A stretch of DNA of 53,343 bases from an uncultured Bacteroidota bacterium (GCA_903919925.1 CAIXKO010000856.1:1-53343), one strand, 5' to 3'; counted from the first letter of the stretch, positions 1-9,051 are shown. Notes: a model not told the origin generated them from the sequence alone. A program made the numbers and translations.

Positions 1-1
1 A

Positions 2-502
2 TTTATTGTGATGGGATTCTTTTCCTGGCTCAATAAGCGCGGCAAAGAACCATCCACTCCCCGGAAGATTGGTATTGGTATGATTGTGGCTGCACTCGGA
101 TTCCTGGTAATTCTGGTTGCTTCCCTCAACCTGGTTTCACCACATGAGCTTAAAATTGTTGACGCCACCGGAGCCGTAAAATACAGCCCGGTACCCGATA
201 CCTCCAGGGTTATGCCATACTGGTTGATTTCGTCGTACCTGATATTAACCATTGCCGAGCTCTTTTTGAGCCCAATCGGTCTGTCGTTTGTATCCAAGGT
301 TGCACCGGGCCGTTTCCAGGGTTTGATGCAGGGAGGATGGCTGCTGGCTACCGCTGTTGGCAACAAATTACTTTTTGTTGGCAGCACCTTCTGGGGCAAG
401 CTCGATTTATGGCAATTATGGCTGATCTTCATCGTTTGCTGCTTGGTTTCAGCAATCTTTATCTTCTCCATTATGAAGCGGTTGGAACGGATAACCAAAT
501 AG
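2..502 (+). CDS. POT-family proton-dependent peptide transporter, C-terminal part (5' end outside window)
   Basis: The reading frame is open from the left edge, so the gene starts upstream of the window and only about 166 residues are seen. The fragment holds at least four hydrophobic segments. The stretch PYWLISSYLILTIAELFLSP followed by IGLSF and a Gly-rich QGGWLLATAVGNK is typical of the last helices of proton-dependent oligopeptide (POT/PTR2) transporters. Bacteroidota POT proteins also carry a periplasmic loop of this kind between late helices. The inferred role is proton-coupled di/tripeptide uptake at the inner membrane. The GTG at position 8 is not a real start. A long perfect palindrome lies 20 nt after the stop. 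Confidence 0.85.
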   Translation, partial: FIVMGFFSWLNKRGKEPSTPRKIGIGMIVAALGFLVILVASLNLVSPHELKIVDATGAVKYSPVPDTSRVMPYWLISSYLILTIAELFLSPIGLSFVSKVAPGRFQGLMQGGWLLATAVGNKLLFVGSTFWGKLDLWQLWLIFIVCCLVSAIFIFSIMKRLERITK

Positions 503-522
503 GGATAATTTGGGACATCGTA

Positions 523-550
523 GTAGGGGCAGAAAATTTTCTGCCCCTAC
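523..550. repeat. 28-bp perfect palindrome, terminator- or REP-like
   Basis: The left half GTAGGGGCAGAAAA is followed directly by its exact reverse complement, giving a 14-bp stem. It sits 20 nt after the transporter stop codon. It could be a bidirectional terminator with no classical T tract, or one copy of a dispersed GC-arm palindrome such as those common in Bacteroidota intergenic regions. Confidence 0.7.
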
Positions 551-1201
551 CCATATTGTGCCGGGTCCACCACCCTACAGGTTATTAACAATTGTTCATA
601 ACCCCAGTTAAAACAGCGTGCATACAAACCACCCAAAAACTATTGACAAATCGTTTTTGGCCATTACCTTTGATCGTACCAAGTGAGCGATAAAGGAAGC
701 AAACCAGGTGAGTTCTTTGAACGGGATGACACGGCAACGGCGAAAGCCACAGCTGACTGCAGGGGAAAACCAGGATGAAAAATCGACCGGCAAGAACATA
801 AAATGAGAAATCGGATTAAACAACTTACCGATCGAAAGTAAAAAAAGGGGATTACCCGCAAAGTATTGCATGATACCACCTGCATCTGGAGGCAGACGCA
901 AGTTGGGCCAAAGGTGGAACCAAAATCAGGCAAAACAGGAGGAAAACGTCAGTCCCACCAGGTTAAAAGAACATACACCAAGCGATCCGAAACGGTAGCC
1001 TGGCCACCACCGGAAGCTACGGCTGAAGGGAAATGGGAAGGGGAAATCATTGAAAAATGGTTTCCCCTTTGTGTTTTCAGCCCGTAATACCCGCCTCCAC
1101 CTATTTGCTATTTGCCCCATGACGCACAAATAATACAAGCTATTTCAGGTTAAAAAGTATATCAGGTTCACTACTTTTAACAGTTCAAATAAACCTGCAA
1201 A
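551..1201. other. Gene-free spacer
   Basis: About 650 bases with no convincing gene. The short open frames on both strands have no family resemblance, no hydrophobic signal and compositions unlike the neighbours. No tRNA-like or riboswitch-like fold was recognised. A TACTTTTA element near 1171-1178 resembles a Bacteroidota -7 box for the downstream gene, but no good -33 TTTG partner is visible. Confidence 0.5.
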
Positions 1202-3850
1202 ATGAAATCGTTTTTCTTTCTCTGCTTCCTTTTTTCTGTCGCAAGCTCGCTATCGGCACAAAACTCCATTAAACCGGAACTGTTCAAAGAATTGGAATAT
1301 CGAAATCTGGGTGCTTTCCGCACAGGTGCCTGGATAGCTGATATCGCTGTACCGGAAAAACCCGATGCTGCTAACAAGTACACTTTTTACGTTGGAACCC
1401 GCGCCGGAGGGGTCTGGAAAACGGTAAATAACGGAACCACTTTTCAATGCATAACCGATACTTTGGGTGTTACTTCAATCGGTGTTGTTGAAGTAGCACC
1501 TGGCAATCCGGATATCGTGTGGGTGGGTACCGGCGAATCTTACAATGCCCGTTCATCCTATCCCGGTAACGGCATTTTTGTATCAAAAAATGGGGGCAAA
1601 ACCTGGGTCGCCAAAGGCCTTAAAGATTCCCAACATATCAGCAGAATTCTGATCCATCCCAGGAATCCCGATATTGTTTATGTTGCTGTAATGGGCCATT
1701 TGTTTACTCCAAATGAAGAACGCGGAGTTTTTAAATCGACAGATGGCGGCGATAACTGGCAAAAAATACTGTACATCAATGACAAAATCGGTGTTATCGA
1801 TTTGGTCATGAACCGTACCAACCCGGAGATCCTTTATGCCGCTTCCTATGAGAAATCCAGGACCGCCTGGACCTTTGAACCCGGTGGTCCCGGCAGCAGG
1901 ATTTATAAAACAACAGATGGCGGAACCTCATGGAAAATGCTGGAAAAAGGTTTGCCCGGCGGAAATCTCGGCAGAATAGGGATCGATATCCATCAGGGCA
2001 ACCCGGACATCGTTTACGCGGTGGTGCAGAACCTGAATCCAGATCCGGATTTCGATCCTAAAAACTCCAGAATAACCTCTTCCAATGTGGATGCTACTTA
2101 TGATGCATTGCTTGGCGGGGAAGTTTACCGCTCAAATAATGGAGGAGAATCCTGGCAAAAAACATCAGCCAAAAAAACCGATGTGAGCGGGAAGGCTGCT
2201 TATTCATTCAATCAGATTTATGCGGACCCCATAAACTCCGAAAATGTTTATATTGTTGGTGTTTCGATGTTTTACTCCTTCGATGGCGGTAAAACCTGGC
2301 CAATGGATTGGCGCAAGAGAAACCGCTTTCAAAGCAATTTTGGCGATGTACGGTGCTTTTGGATCGATCCTGCCGACCCAAGGCATTTAATGTTGGGCAG
2401 CGATGGCGGCATCTATTCGACCTGGGACGGAGGCTTGACCATGAATCATTATTACCAATTGCCCACCGGAGAAATTTACGATGTTGAAGTAGATCAATCC
2501 ACTCCATACAACATATATATTGGTTTGCAAGATCATGAATCATGGAAAGGCCCAAGCAATGGATGGTCAGGATCAGTTGGACCGGAGGATTGGGTAATCA
2601 CCGGTGAGGCAGATGGGATGTACTCTAAAGTGGATCCCGAAAACAACCGCTGGCTATACTATACCGGTCAATTTGGATTACATACGCGTGTGGATCAGCT
2701 AAATGGCACCCGTGTTAGTATTATTCCGAGGGCTCCAAAGGGGGAACCTCCCTACCGCAATGCGTGGACCACCCCACTCGAGCTGTCGCCCAAAAATCCG
2801 GCAATCATTTATACCGGCGGGCAATACCTTTTGCGGTCGTTCGATCGCGGAAACAGCTGGGAAAAGATCAGCCCCGATCTGACGACCAATGATCCGGCCA
2901 AAATAAACGGGAAAGGTCACATGCAGTATTGCACTATCACAGCCATCTCCGAATCACCCGTAAAATCGGGCGTTATTTGGGTGGGTACTGATGATGGCAG
3001 GGTGCACCTGACCCAAAATTACGGCGCTAAATGGGAGGAACAAACAGACAAACTGTTTGATGCTGGTGCACCGAAAAGCATGTATGTGAGCCGGTTGGTG
3101 GCATCCGCATTTGATGCGGGTACCGCTTACCTGTCCAAAACCGGATTCCGCGACGATATTTTCCATCCATTCGTTTACAAAACCACCGATTATGGGCAAA
3201 CCTGGGTGGCTATTACCAACGGGCTACCCGATGCCCCGGTATCTGCAATCTGCGAGGATCCTGAAAATTCAAAAGTTTTGTATCTCGGTTGTGATAAAGG
3301 CGTTTACGTGAGTTTTAATGCAGGCCAATCCTGGATATCCTTACAATTGAATATGCCTCCGGTTCCGATTACCGATCTCACCATTCATCCATCGGAAAAG
3401 GATTTAGTGGTGGGAACCTACGGCCGCGGTGCCTGGATAACAGATGTATACCCCTTTAGCGAATTGGCCGACAGCATTCTGGATAAGCCATTTTACCTTT
3501 TTGATATTGCACCAAAACCTCAGTTCAATTATTCAGAAAGGTCCGAATGGGGTAATTATCAGATGATGGGCGATAACCATTTACGGACTCCCAATGAAAA
3601 CAATGGCCTCGAAGTTTATTATTACTTAAAAAATGTTGGTGAAAAGGATCAGGTAATTCTCAGGATCACCGATACAAATGATAAGGAAACGGACATAAAG
3701 GTTTCGAAAGAGTCCGGTCTTCACCGTCGGTATTTGAGGACTGATCGCATGCCCCCTGGACATTACCGTGTCAGCCTTTTGGTTGGAAAAAACAGGGTGA
3801 CCAAATTGGGGGAGGTGTTGGTAAGTCCGGTGTGGCCCGTTAATGGTTGA
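1202..3850 (+). CDS. Secreted Asp-box (BNR) beta-propeller protein, sortilin/VPS10-like
   Basis: An 882-residue exported protein. Residues 1-20 form a signal peptide ending SLSAQ. At least eight Asp-box turns with the pattern S/T-x-D/N-x-G-x-T/S-W are visible: SKNGGKTW, STDGGDNW, TTDGGTSW, SNNGGESW, SFDGGKTW, SFDRGNSW, TTDYGQTW and SFNAGQSW. They are spread over roughly residues 130-720, which suggests two stacked propellers like the VPS10/sortilin and GH74 folds. The last ~120 residues look like a beta-sandwich. Proteins of this type are often labelled glycosyl hydrolase, but no catalytic residues can be assigned here, so binding or hydrolysis of an extracellular polymer is only inferred. 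No T9SS sorting domain is visible. The gene stands alone. Confidence 0.85.
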   Translation: MKSFFFLCFLFSVASSLSAQNSIKPELFKELEYRNLGAFRTGAWIADIAVPEKPDAANKYTFYVGTRAGGVWKTVNNGTTFQCITDTLGVTSIGVVEVAPGNPDIVWVGTGESYNARSSYPGNGIFVSKNGGKTWVAKGLKDSQHISRILIHPRNPDIVYVAVMGHLFTPNEERGVFKSTDGGDNWQKILYINDKIGVIDLVMNRTNPEILYAASYEKSRTAWTFEPGGPGSRIYKTTDGGTSWKMLEKGLPGGNLGRIGIDIHQGNPDIVYAVVQNLNPDPDFDPKNSRITSSNVDATYDALLGGEVYRSNNGGESWQKTSAKKTDVSGKAAYSFNQIYADPINSENVYIVGVSMFYSFDGGKTWPMDWRKRNRFQSNFGDVRCFWIDPADPRHLMLGSDGGIYSTWDGGLTMNHYYQLPTGEIYDVEVDQSTPYNIYIGLQDHESWKGPSNGWSGSVGPEDWVITGEADGMYSKVDPENNRWLYYTGQFGLHTRVDQLNGTRVSIIPRAPKGEPPYRNAWTTPLELSPKNPAIIYTGGQYLLRSFDRGNSWEKISPDLTTNDPAKINGKGHMQYCTITAISESPVKSGVIWVGTDDGRVHLTQNYGAKWEEQTDKLFDAGAPKSMYVSRLVASAFDAGTAYLSKTGFRDDIFHPFVYKTTDYGQTWVAITNGLPDAPVSAICEDPENSKVLYLGCDKGVYVSFNAGQSWISLQLNMPPVPITDLTIHPSEKDLVVGTYGRGAWITDVYPFSELADSILDKPFYLFDIAPKPQFNYSERSEWGNYQMMGDNHLRTPNENNGLEVYYYLKNVGEKDQVILRITDTNDKETDIKVSKESGLHRRYLRTDRMPPGHYRVSLLVGKNRVTKLGEVLVSPVWPVNG

Positions 3851-3886
3851 TGGGAAGGGTAATTGGTTAATGGTAAAGGGTTAAGT

Positions 3887-3923
3887 AAGGAAGAAGGGAA
3901 GAAGGGAAGAAAGGGAAGAAAGA
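3887..3923. repeat. 37-nt homopurine tract with GAAGG/GAAG repeats
   Basis: This stretch is purely A and G and is built from imperfect aagaaggg units, just after the propeller gene. It lies in the spacer at 3851-4036, which otherwise holds short degenerate repeats of aatggttgatgg/aattggttaatgg type and no gene. Confidence 0.7.
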
Positions 3924-4036
3924 CAGTTGACAGGTTTTATTCTGATTTGGGAAGGAATAAACGGGGAGGAGGTAATTAAGACAAAGTTTGAGCAATATTA
4001 CAACATCAGAAACAACTTTTTACTTATTCAACTACC

Positions 4037-4519
4037 ATGAAAAACAACTACTTGCAAATTTTGTGTATGGGTATTTTCATTGCCATGCTACCGATTAGTA
4101 TCCATGCTCAATGGTACACCCACTACGGGGTTAAGAGTGTAGAGGAACTTTCAGAAGATCAATGTAAAGCTGCACTTATCAAGGCAAAGAACCTTACCAG
4201 TAATGGGAAGTTCTGTACAGTTTTCGCGGGTATTGGCGTGGGTCTTGGATCGGCAATTCTAATTTTTCCAGATAATTCAGGCGGAGACTGGGACTGGGAT
4301 TCGGGAGACAGTTTTGAGAAATTAATAGCTGCTTTATGTATAGGTGGCGGAGCCATCTTTGGCGCGATTGGAATTCCAGCCTGGATTACTGGTAAAAAGA
4401 GAAGTCAACAAATTGGAGGATTGCTTTCCAGGTTTCCTGCCAAGGTTTCGCTCAATCCCTATTATTCTCGAATATTCAATAACCATTCAACGGGGCTGAC
4501 GCTGTCAGTTTCATTTTAG
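4037..4519 (+). CDS. Small exported or membrane protein of unknown function
   Basis: 160 residues. The N-terminus (1-25) is a signal peptide ending ISIHAQ. Two later hydrophobic Gly-rich stretches, at about residues 57-76 and 94-115, could be membrane segments, separated by a D/W-rich loop (GGDWDWDSGDS). The C-terminus ends TGLTLSVSF, an aromatic-ended beta-strand pattern. The layout resembles short Bacteroidota envelope proteins, but no family was recognised and no function is proposed. The gene is on its own, 186 nt after the propeller gene. Confidence 0.7.
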   Translation: MKNNYLQILCMGIFIAMLPISIHAQWYTHYGVKSVEELSEDQCKAALIKAKNLTSNGKFCTVFAGIGVGLGSAILIFPDNSGGDWDWDSGDSFEKLIAALCIGGGAIFGAIGIPAWITGKKRSQQIGGLLSRFPAKVSLNPYYSRIFNNHSTGLTLSVSF

Positions 4520-4591
4520 AGTTGTCAATTCAAAAAATAACAGTTTCCAACTTCATTGATAATTTAGTTAACATTCTAATATTCAAATCTG

Positions 4592-5071
4592 ATGTCAGAG
4601 CTAAACGCGATTAGAGTTGGCAACTTTATAAAGTTGCCAACTCTATTTTGTCTGCCAGCTTTATTTTGTCTTTGGGGCCTCCTGGCTTTTTCTTTCCCCT
4701 GCTCCGGGGGTTCGCCAGCCTCGGCCTCTCCGCAAAAAACTCACTGGCCTGAACACTTTGAGGCATCCTTTGGTTTTGAGGTCATGTTTGATCACAATAA
4801 AATCATTATTGTATCGTCAGTCGACACAACCACCCAAGCCTATAAACTGGGAGTCAGACCGGGAATGGAATTGTTAGCATGGAACACCTTGCCGGTTAAA
4901 CGAAAACTCAGTTCGATGAAGGTTAACAAGTACAGGAAATCTTACCCGCTATTAACCGATGATTTAATCAAGCTGCTATTGATTACCCGGGGCCGTCAGG
5001 GTGAAACCGCAGAAGCCTTTTTTTTGACACCGTCAGGAAATAACCGGGGTATACGCCTGATAGCAAAATAA
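4592..5071 (+). CDS. Small exported protein with a PDZ-like core; start uncertain
   Basis: 159 residues as drawn. A hydrophobic segment at about residues 17-35 is followed by a small-residue-rich stretch (CSGGSPASASP), consistent with a signal peptide or lipoprotein-like export signal. Residues ~60-130 (IIIVSSVDTTTQAYKLGVRP, then GMELLAWNTLPV) resemble the carboxylate-binding loop and following strand of a PDZ domain. A 34-bp perfect palindrome covers codons 7-18, so the N-terminus may be translated repeat sequence or the real start may lie later. No partner gene is obvious. Confidence 0.6.
   Translation: MSELNAIRVGNFIKLPTLFCLPALFCLWGLLAFSFPCSGGSPASASPQKTHWPEHFEASFGFEVMFDHNKIIIVSSVDTTTQAYKLGVRPGMELLAWNTLPVKRKLSSMKVNKYRKSYPLLTDDLIKLLLITRGRQGETAEAFFLTPSGNNRGIRLIAK
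4612..4645. repeat. 34-bp perfect palindrome inside the 5' end of a coding region
   Basis: The half-site TAGAGTTGGCAACTTTA is followed immediately by its exact reverse complement. It lies 20 nt after the annotated ATG of the PDZ-like gene. Palindromes with GTTGGCAACTT arms are typical of dispersed Bacteroidota repeats. As RNA it would fold into a 17-bp stem that could hide the start region. Confidence 0.85.
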
Positions 5072-5125
5072 GGCGCCAATCCTTTAAACTTTCCAAATCA
5101 GCCTACTTTCCGGCTATCATTTCTA

Positions 5126-5974
5126 TTACAATTTCACAATGGTTTCCCTGGCTTGCTGCATTTGCCAGGTAGGGGTTGAAGTGGCACCGCAAATCCCAAC
5201 ACTATTACCATTCTGAAACCACGAAGATTCGATCTCGCTGACCGCAGATATTTTGTAACAACGTGGATTTACCTGAAGACAAGCTTCGTATAACACCTTA
5301 CCATTGCTGGATTCAACCCCGGAAATAAAGATGATGACATGATGTTTCCGGCAAAATGCCTGCATTTCTTCTTTTCTGCCCGATACCTGACGGCAAACGG
5401 TATCCTTGAGTACAACGGATATTCCTGCGTTCTCCAGCATCTGACGAACCTCATACAACTTTTCCACGCTCATGGTGGTTTGGCTGTATAGAGTAACTTT
5501 TGGAGGAAGATTAGCGATATCAAGCTCTTCGAATTCCTTAAACACGATACCTTTACCCTCCACATGCCCCATAAGTCCAACAACCTCCGGATGATTGGCC
5601 TTTCCAAAGATCAGGATGGTCTCTCCATCAGTTTCCGAACGCTTGATCCGGCTCTGCAGCTTGAGTACAATCGGACAAGTGGCATCCAATATTTCGTTAC
5701 CATTTTTGCGCAAAATTTCATACGTTTCAGGCGGCTCTCCATGAGCTCTGATCAGAACCTTTTGATTGTGGATATTTGCAATTTCATCATGGTTAAGTGT
5801 AATCATCCCCAGCTCTTGCAACCTTCTCACCTCCTCATCGTTATGCACAATCTGTCCCAGGCAATACAACTTCCCCTCCTTTTTCAGGATCTCTTCCGAG
5901 CGGCTAATTGCCTTGACCACACCAAAGCAGAATCCCGACCGGGGATCAATTTCAACTTTCAGATTAAGTGACAT
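5126..5974 (-). CDS. ispH: 4-hydroxy-3-methylbut-2-enyl diphosphate reductase (IspH/LytB)
   Basis: IspH carries out the last step of the MEP isoprenoid pathway, reducing HMBPP to IPP and DMAPP with a [4Fe-4S] cluster. The 282-residue length is normal. The three cluster cysteines are in their usual contexts: C16 (GFCFGVV), C100 (DATCPIV) and C194 (DTVCRQV). The substrate-binding histidines H44 (IVHNDEEV) and H78 (RAHGEPP), and the proton-donor-type E130 (NHPEVVG), are also present. The Ser-x-Asn near the end (SSNGK) matches the diphosphate-binding loop. The start is supported because the conserved LKVEIDPRSGFCFG begins six residues in. A -7-like box lies only 4 nt upstream of the ATG. Confidence 0.97.
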   Translation of the reverse strand: MSLNLKVEIDPRSGFCFGVVKAISRSEEILKKEGKLYCLGQIVHNDEEVRRLQELGMITLNHDEIANIHNQKVLIRAHGEPPETYEILRKNGNEILDATCPIVLKLQSRIKRSETDGETILIFGKANHPEVVGLMGHVEGKGIVFKEFEELDIANLPPKVTLYSQTTMSVEKLYEVRQMLENAGISVVLKDTVCRQVSGRKEEMQAFCRKHHVIIFISGVESSNGKVLYEACLQVNPRCYKISAVSEIESSWFQNGNSVGICGATSTPTWQMQQARETIVKL

Positions 5975-5978
5975 GCCA

Positions 5979-5986
5979 CAAAGATA
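5979..5986 (-). promoter_or_regulatory. Putative -7 box of ispH promoter (TATCTTTG)
   Basis: Read on the minus strand the bases are TATCTTTG, an exact match to the Bacteroidota -7 consensus TAnnTTTG. The expected start point would fall at or next to the ispH ATG at 5974. No clear -33 TTTG is seen at the usual 19-21 nt spacing. Confidence 0.4.
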
Positions 5987-6032
5987 GCTAAGAAAGGTTA
6001 AAAGGCTGGATAACCTTTTTTCATTTTTTCCT

Positions 6033-6061
6033 TTTGCGGTTTTGAAAAAAATCTATCTTTG
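6033..6061 (+). promoter_or_regulatory. Putative promoter of tRNA-Gln (TTTG ... TATCTTTG)
   Basis: TTTG at 6033-6036 and TATCTTTG at 6054-6061 match the Bacteroidota -33/-7 consensus with a 17-nt gap, slightly short of the usual 19-21. The -7 box ends 9 nt before the tRNA, which fits a start just upstream of the mature 5' end. Confidence 0.55.
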
Positions 6062-6070
6062 CACCCGAAT

Positions 6071-6143
6071 TGTCCTGTGGTGTAACTGGCAACACGTCTG
6101 ATTCTGGATCAGAAGAGTCTAGGTTCGAGCCCTAGCAGGACAA
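6071..6143 (+). tRNA. tRNA-Gln (anticodon CTG)
   Basis: The acceptor arm TGTCCTG (6071-6077) pairs with CAGGACA (6136-6142), with A as the discriminator base. The anticodon arm TCTGA-TTCTGGA-TCAGA gives anticodon CTG, reading CAG glutamine codons. The T arm CTAGG-TTCGAGC-CCTAG is canonical. A U1-A72 end pair is typical of tRNA-Gln. The 3' CCA is not encoded. The gene stands alone between the divergent ispH promoter and a convergent large gene. Confidence 0.95.
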
Positions 6144-6156
6144 CTTGAAAGACCTG

Positions 6157-6198
6157 GCGGTAACATTGAAAAGTTCAGTGTAGCCGCTTTTTCTTTTT
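6157..6198 (+). terminator. Likely intrinsic terminator of tRNA-Gln
   Basis: GCGGTAACATTGA and TCAGTGTAGCCGC form a 13-position stem with two G-U pairs and one mismatch, around a short A-rich loop. It is followed by TTTTTCTTTTTC. It begins 13 nt after the tRNA 3' end. Confidence 0.6.
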
Positions 6199-6229
6199 CA
6201 CCCCCTACAAATGTATGGCCCAATTGATT

Positions 6230-8788
6230 CTAAAAGTCCATCTTAAATCGTACCCTTACCCCTAACCCGGAAACATTGGGATGGTCGAGATAAGTTAAGC
6301 GTTTGACCAAATCTACCCGGATGAATTTAAAAATGTTATCTAACCCGGCACTAACCTCGATATATGGCTTTTTTTCAAGAGAAAACGTAATTGGGGCTCC
6401 TTGATTATCAACCGGGAATTTAAATAAGTCAGGATTAGCGGATGGATTATTGTTATCAGAAAGATTTCCGAACAGAATTTTAGCTGATACGACTTCCCTT
6501 AATTTCAATTTCTTTGCTAAAGGTATTTTGTTAAAAATAAACCCATTAAAATGATGATCCATAATCAAGGATGCGTATTCATCGCTTACAAATTCCAGAA
6601 AGTTCATCATGTTATAAGATGCCACCTGATAGGAGTAATTCTGATTTGCCCGGTGCACATATAAAAGTGGATAAGGTACGGTACCGAAAATTTTCCCTGC
6701 CTCCAATATTACATCGGTAAAACCCAAAATTCCCGGATAAAATCTTTTAATAATATTTATCTTCAAATTATGATAATTATAATCATTACCAAGCATTGTT
6801 GATCCCATATTATAGTAAAGATTAATAATAGGGGATTTATTGATCATTTGTGTCCTTGATTGTTTACCCTGATAGAATTTTTCCTGAGGTGCATAGCGAA
6901 GATTCACACTAACTTCAGAAACATTGATATATTCCTTTCTGGTGCTAAAAATGTCCGTCCGATAGTTATCAAAATACAGGGAACCGCCTGGACCTAATGT
7001 TTTTAAGGCATAACTCAATCGATAGGAAAAATGATTTTCAAATTCATTAACCAGGTCAATCTTAAGTGTTTTGTTGTAGAATAGTTTATCATTTATTCCC
7101 CTTTTGAAGGATAAAAGTATATTATCTTCCTGAATGAATTGAATATCCTGTCCGGGTGTGGAAGTTTCATTCTGTAAACTAATTTTAATGGATTTTACAG
7201 GAAAATGATAAATGTCGCTATTTGTCAGCGAATAGGTGGTTCCAAGGTAATACTTGAACTTCTTGTCGGCAAACCCGTAAGCAAGGTAGGAGTCAAAACT
7301 CATTTTCTGGCTAAACTTCGGTGTGGTCCGGCCACCAAGTCTAAGCTTATATCCTTCAATTGGATTATAACTGCAAAATGTATAAACCGGTCCGATTTCA
7401 ACCATTCCAATATCTTTGTAGCCTTCGGTAAGCAAGAACAACACATCCATTGTTCTTTTAAATGCCGGAACCTTTTTTATACTATCCGTGACAGAATAAA
7501 TACCCCTTTCTGACTTAGTTAGCTCAATCGGCCTGTTCTTCTCCCAAAATTCCGGATTCTTTTCGGTTGCATCTTCAGCGTGAATAACTTCTGGTCCCTT
7601 AAAAACAATACTGGGGATCGAATCATTGATTCTATAATTATTATAAAAAGCGGTGCGTTTACCTAAAATCCCCATGCTGTTTTCTTTAATCCCAAAGTCT
7701 ATTGATATCTCGTCTGTTTTCAATAACCAGATAATATCCTGTATTTTGTCAAATTCCTGTGTAATTCTAACATCTTTTATCCAGTTTTGATTAATCTGTT
7801 TATTGACCGACATTTCTATTTTTTTAACAGCATAGCTGCTGTCTTTTACAATATACAGAAAACCATCAAACAACATATCCACTTTATTTCTAGGTACAAA
7901 CACCAGCTTTATACAATCAACTCCATTCAGTGACAACGTATCTTCAATGAAATATTTGTAAAAAGCAGGAGCAGTAGGTGCTATTGGACTAAGGAATATA
8001 TTGGTGGCTAACGTAATGGTTTTATCATAAATATTTATTCTCTGGTACATAAAGTTCAAATATTCCGACATACCCTGCCTGTCAAGATAGCCATCAAAAT
8101 TAACCATCTTATCCGCCTTAATGATTTCTTTGATTTCTTTAGGATCCTTTTGGTAGTAATGTTCGCTGAGTACTTCTTTCATATAAAGAGGAAGTATCTT
8201 TATACCGTTAACCACCTTGTTATCAATATTATCAAAAATAAAGCTAAACTTTTTAAATGATTTGTGATTGATAAATTTATCGCCCAAATTACTTAAGGCA
8301 AATTGAGTTTTATCATATTTGTCAAATGCCAGAAAATTTAAATTTTCACTTTTATTTAGCTCCTTATGCTTAATTACGTTATTAATAATTTCAACTGCCG
8401 GATTATTTTTGTTCTTGTAATGCGTTTTCTCAGGCCTGATTTGCACCTCTCCGAGTTCAACCGTTTTAGCTTTCATTAAAACCCGGAGAGACTCAGTTTT
8501 TCCATTTGTGATATCAACTTCGGCTGGTTCATACCCAATGGAAGTTACGCGAATTATTTTTGAACTGCTTGTTTTTGCAAGTTTAAAGAACCCATCAATA
8601 TTGGAAGTTGTTCCTAAATTAGTGCTGTCCAACACAATGCTTGCAAATGGAATAGGTTCCTTGGTTTCGTTATCGATAATATATCCGCTGACAAAAGTTA
8701 CTATGGAAACCTGTCCTGAGGTTAATAGCGGTAGCATCATAAGAAACATCCCTGATAATATGAAGAGATGTTGCTTGAGGTATTTCAT
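6230..8788 (-). CDS. DUF5686-type outer-membrane protein with carboxypeptidase-regulatory-like N-terminal domain
   Basis: 852 residues. A signal peptide (about 1-25, ending TSGQ) is followed by a CarboxypepD_reg-like beta-sandwich at ~30-110 (VSGYIIDNETKEPIPFASIV, then GTTSNIDGFFKL and SIGYEPAEV), the N-terminal module common on Bacteroidota outer-membrane proteins. The middle matches the general pattern of DUF5686 proteins (VEIINNVIKHK, YDKTQFALSN). The C-terminal ~350 residues alternate polar and aromatic residues in strands (YLAYGFADKKFKYYLGTTYS) and end in VRFKMDF, with a terminal Phe as in outer-membrane barrels. The function is not established; envelope maintenance or transport is inference. 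It is transcribed alone. Confidence 0.8.
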   Translation of the reverse strand: MKYLKQHLFILSGMFLMMLPLLTSGQVSIVTFVSGYIIDNETKEPIPFASIVLDSTNLGTTSNIDGFFKLAKTSSSKIIRVTSIGYEPAEVDITNGKTESLRVLMKAKTVELGEVQIRPEKTHYKNKNNPAVEIINNVIKHKELNKSENLNFLAFDKYDKTQFALSNLGDKFINHKSFKKFSFIFDNIDNKVVNGIKILPLYMKEVLSEHYYQKDPKEIKEIIKADKMVNFDGYLDRQGMSEYLNFMYQRINIYDKTITLATNIFLSPIAPTAPAFYKYFIEDTLSLNGVDCIKLVFVPRNKVDMLFDGFLYIVKDSSYAVKKIEMSVNKQINQNWIKDVRITQEFDKIQDIIWLLKTDEISIDFGIKENSMGILGKRTAFYNNYRINDSIPSIVFKGPEVIHAEDATEKNPEFWEKNRPIELTKSERGIYSVTDSIKKVPAFKRTMDVLFLLTEGYKDIGMVEIGPVYTFCSYNPIEGYKLRLGGRTTPKFSQKMSFDSYLAYGFADKKFKYYLGTTYSLTNSDIYHFPVKSIKISLQNETSTPGQDIQFIQEDNILLSFKRGINDKLFYNKTLKIDLVNEFENHFSYRLSYALKTLGPGGSLYFDNYRTDIFSTRKEYINVSEVSVNLRYAPQEKFYQGKQSRTQMINKSPIINLYYNMGSTMLGNDYNYHNLKINIIKRFYPGILGFTDVILEAGKIFGTVPYPLLYVHRANQNYSYQVASYNMMNFLEFVSDEYASLIMDHHFNGFIFNKIPLAKKLKLREVVSAKILFGNLSDNNNPSANPDLFKFPVDNQGAPITFSLEKKPYIEVSAGLDNIFKFIRVDLVKRLTYLDHPNVSGLGVRVRFKMDF

Positions 8789-8944
8789 CAGTATACGGTA
8801 TTTACTTCTTTAACAAAAGTCACTGATCAAATGTTCAGGGAATACAAATATGGTATGGTTCAGTAGGAGACTTATGACATCCCCCCTTTTTGGTATTTCA
8901 ATTCAAAATACTATTTTTAAACCTGACGGTAAAGCCTTTTATAA

Positions 8945-8968
8945 AGAATAACATTAAGAATAACATTA
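8945..8968. repeat. 12-bp perfect tandem duplication
   Basis: AGAATAACATTA occurs twice in direct succession within the AT-rich divergent spacer 8789-9051, upstream of the histidine kinase gene. It could be a regulatory site or simple slippage. No well-placed promoter pair was found in this spacer. Confidence 0.6.
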
Positions 8969-9051
8969 AGAAAAGGTCATTTTTTTGTTGTCGAAAGTAT
9001 TTAAATAATTGACAGTAAACTTTTTACAATCAGCCTATCAACATCCAAATA

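Noticed and set aside
608..1138. Several short open frames on both strands in the first spacer
   Set aside because: They overlap each other, lack start signals and show no recognisable domains.
7205..7513. Plus-strand open frame of 102 codons within the DUF5686 gene
   Set aside because: It is a shadow of the well-supported minus-strand gene.
8814..8848. Promoter for the DUF5686 gene on the minus strand
   Set aside because: A TTTG and a GACTTTTG are present, but the 23-nt gap and the imperfect -7 box are too weak to list.
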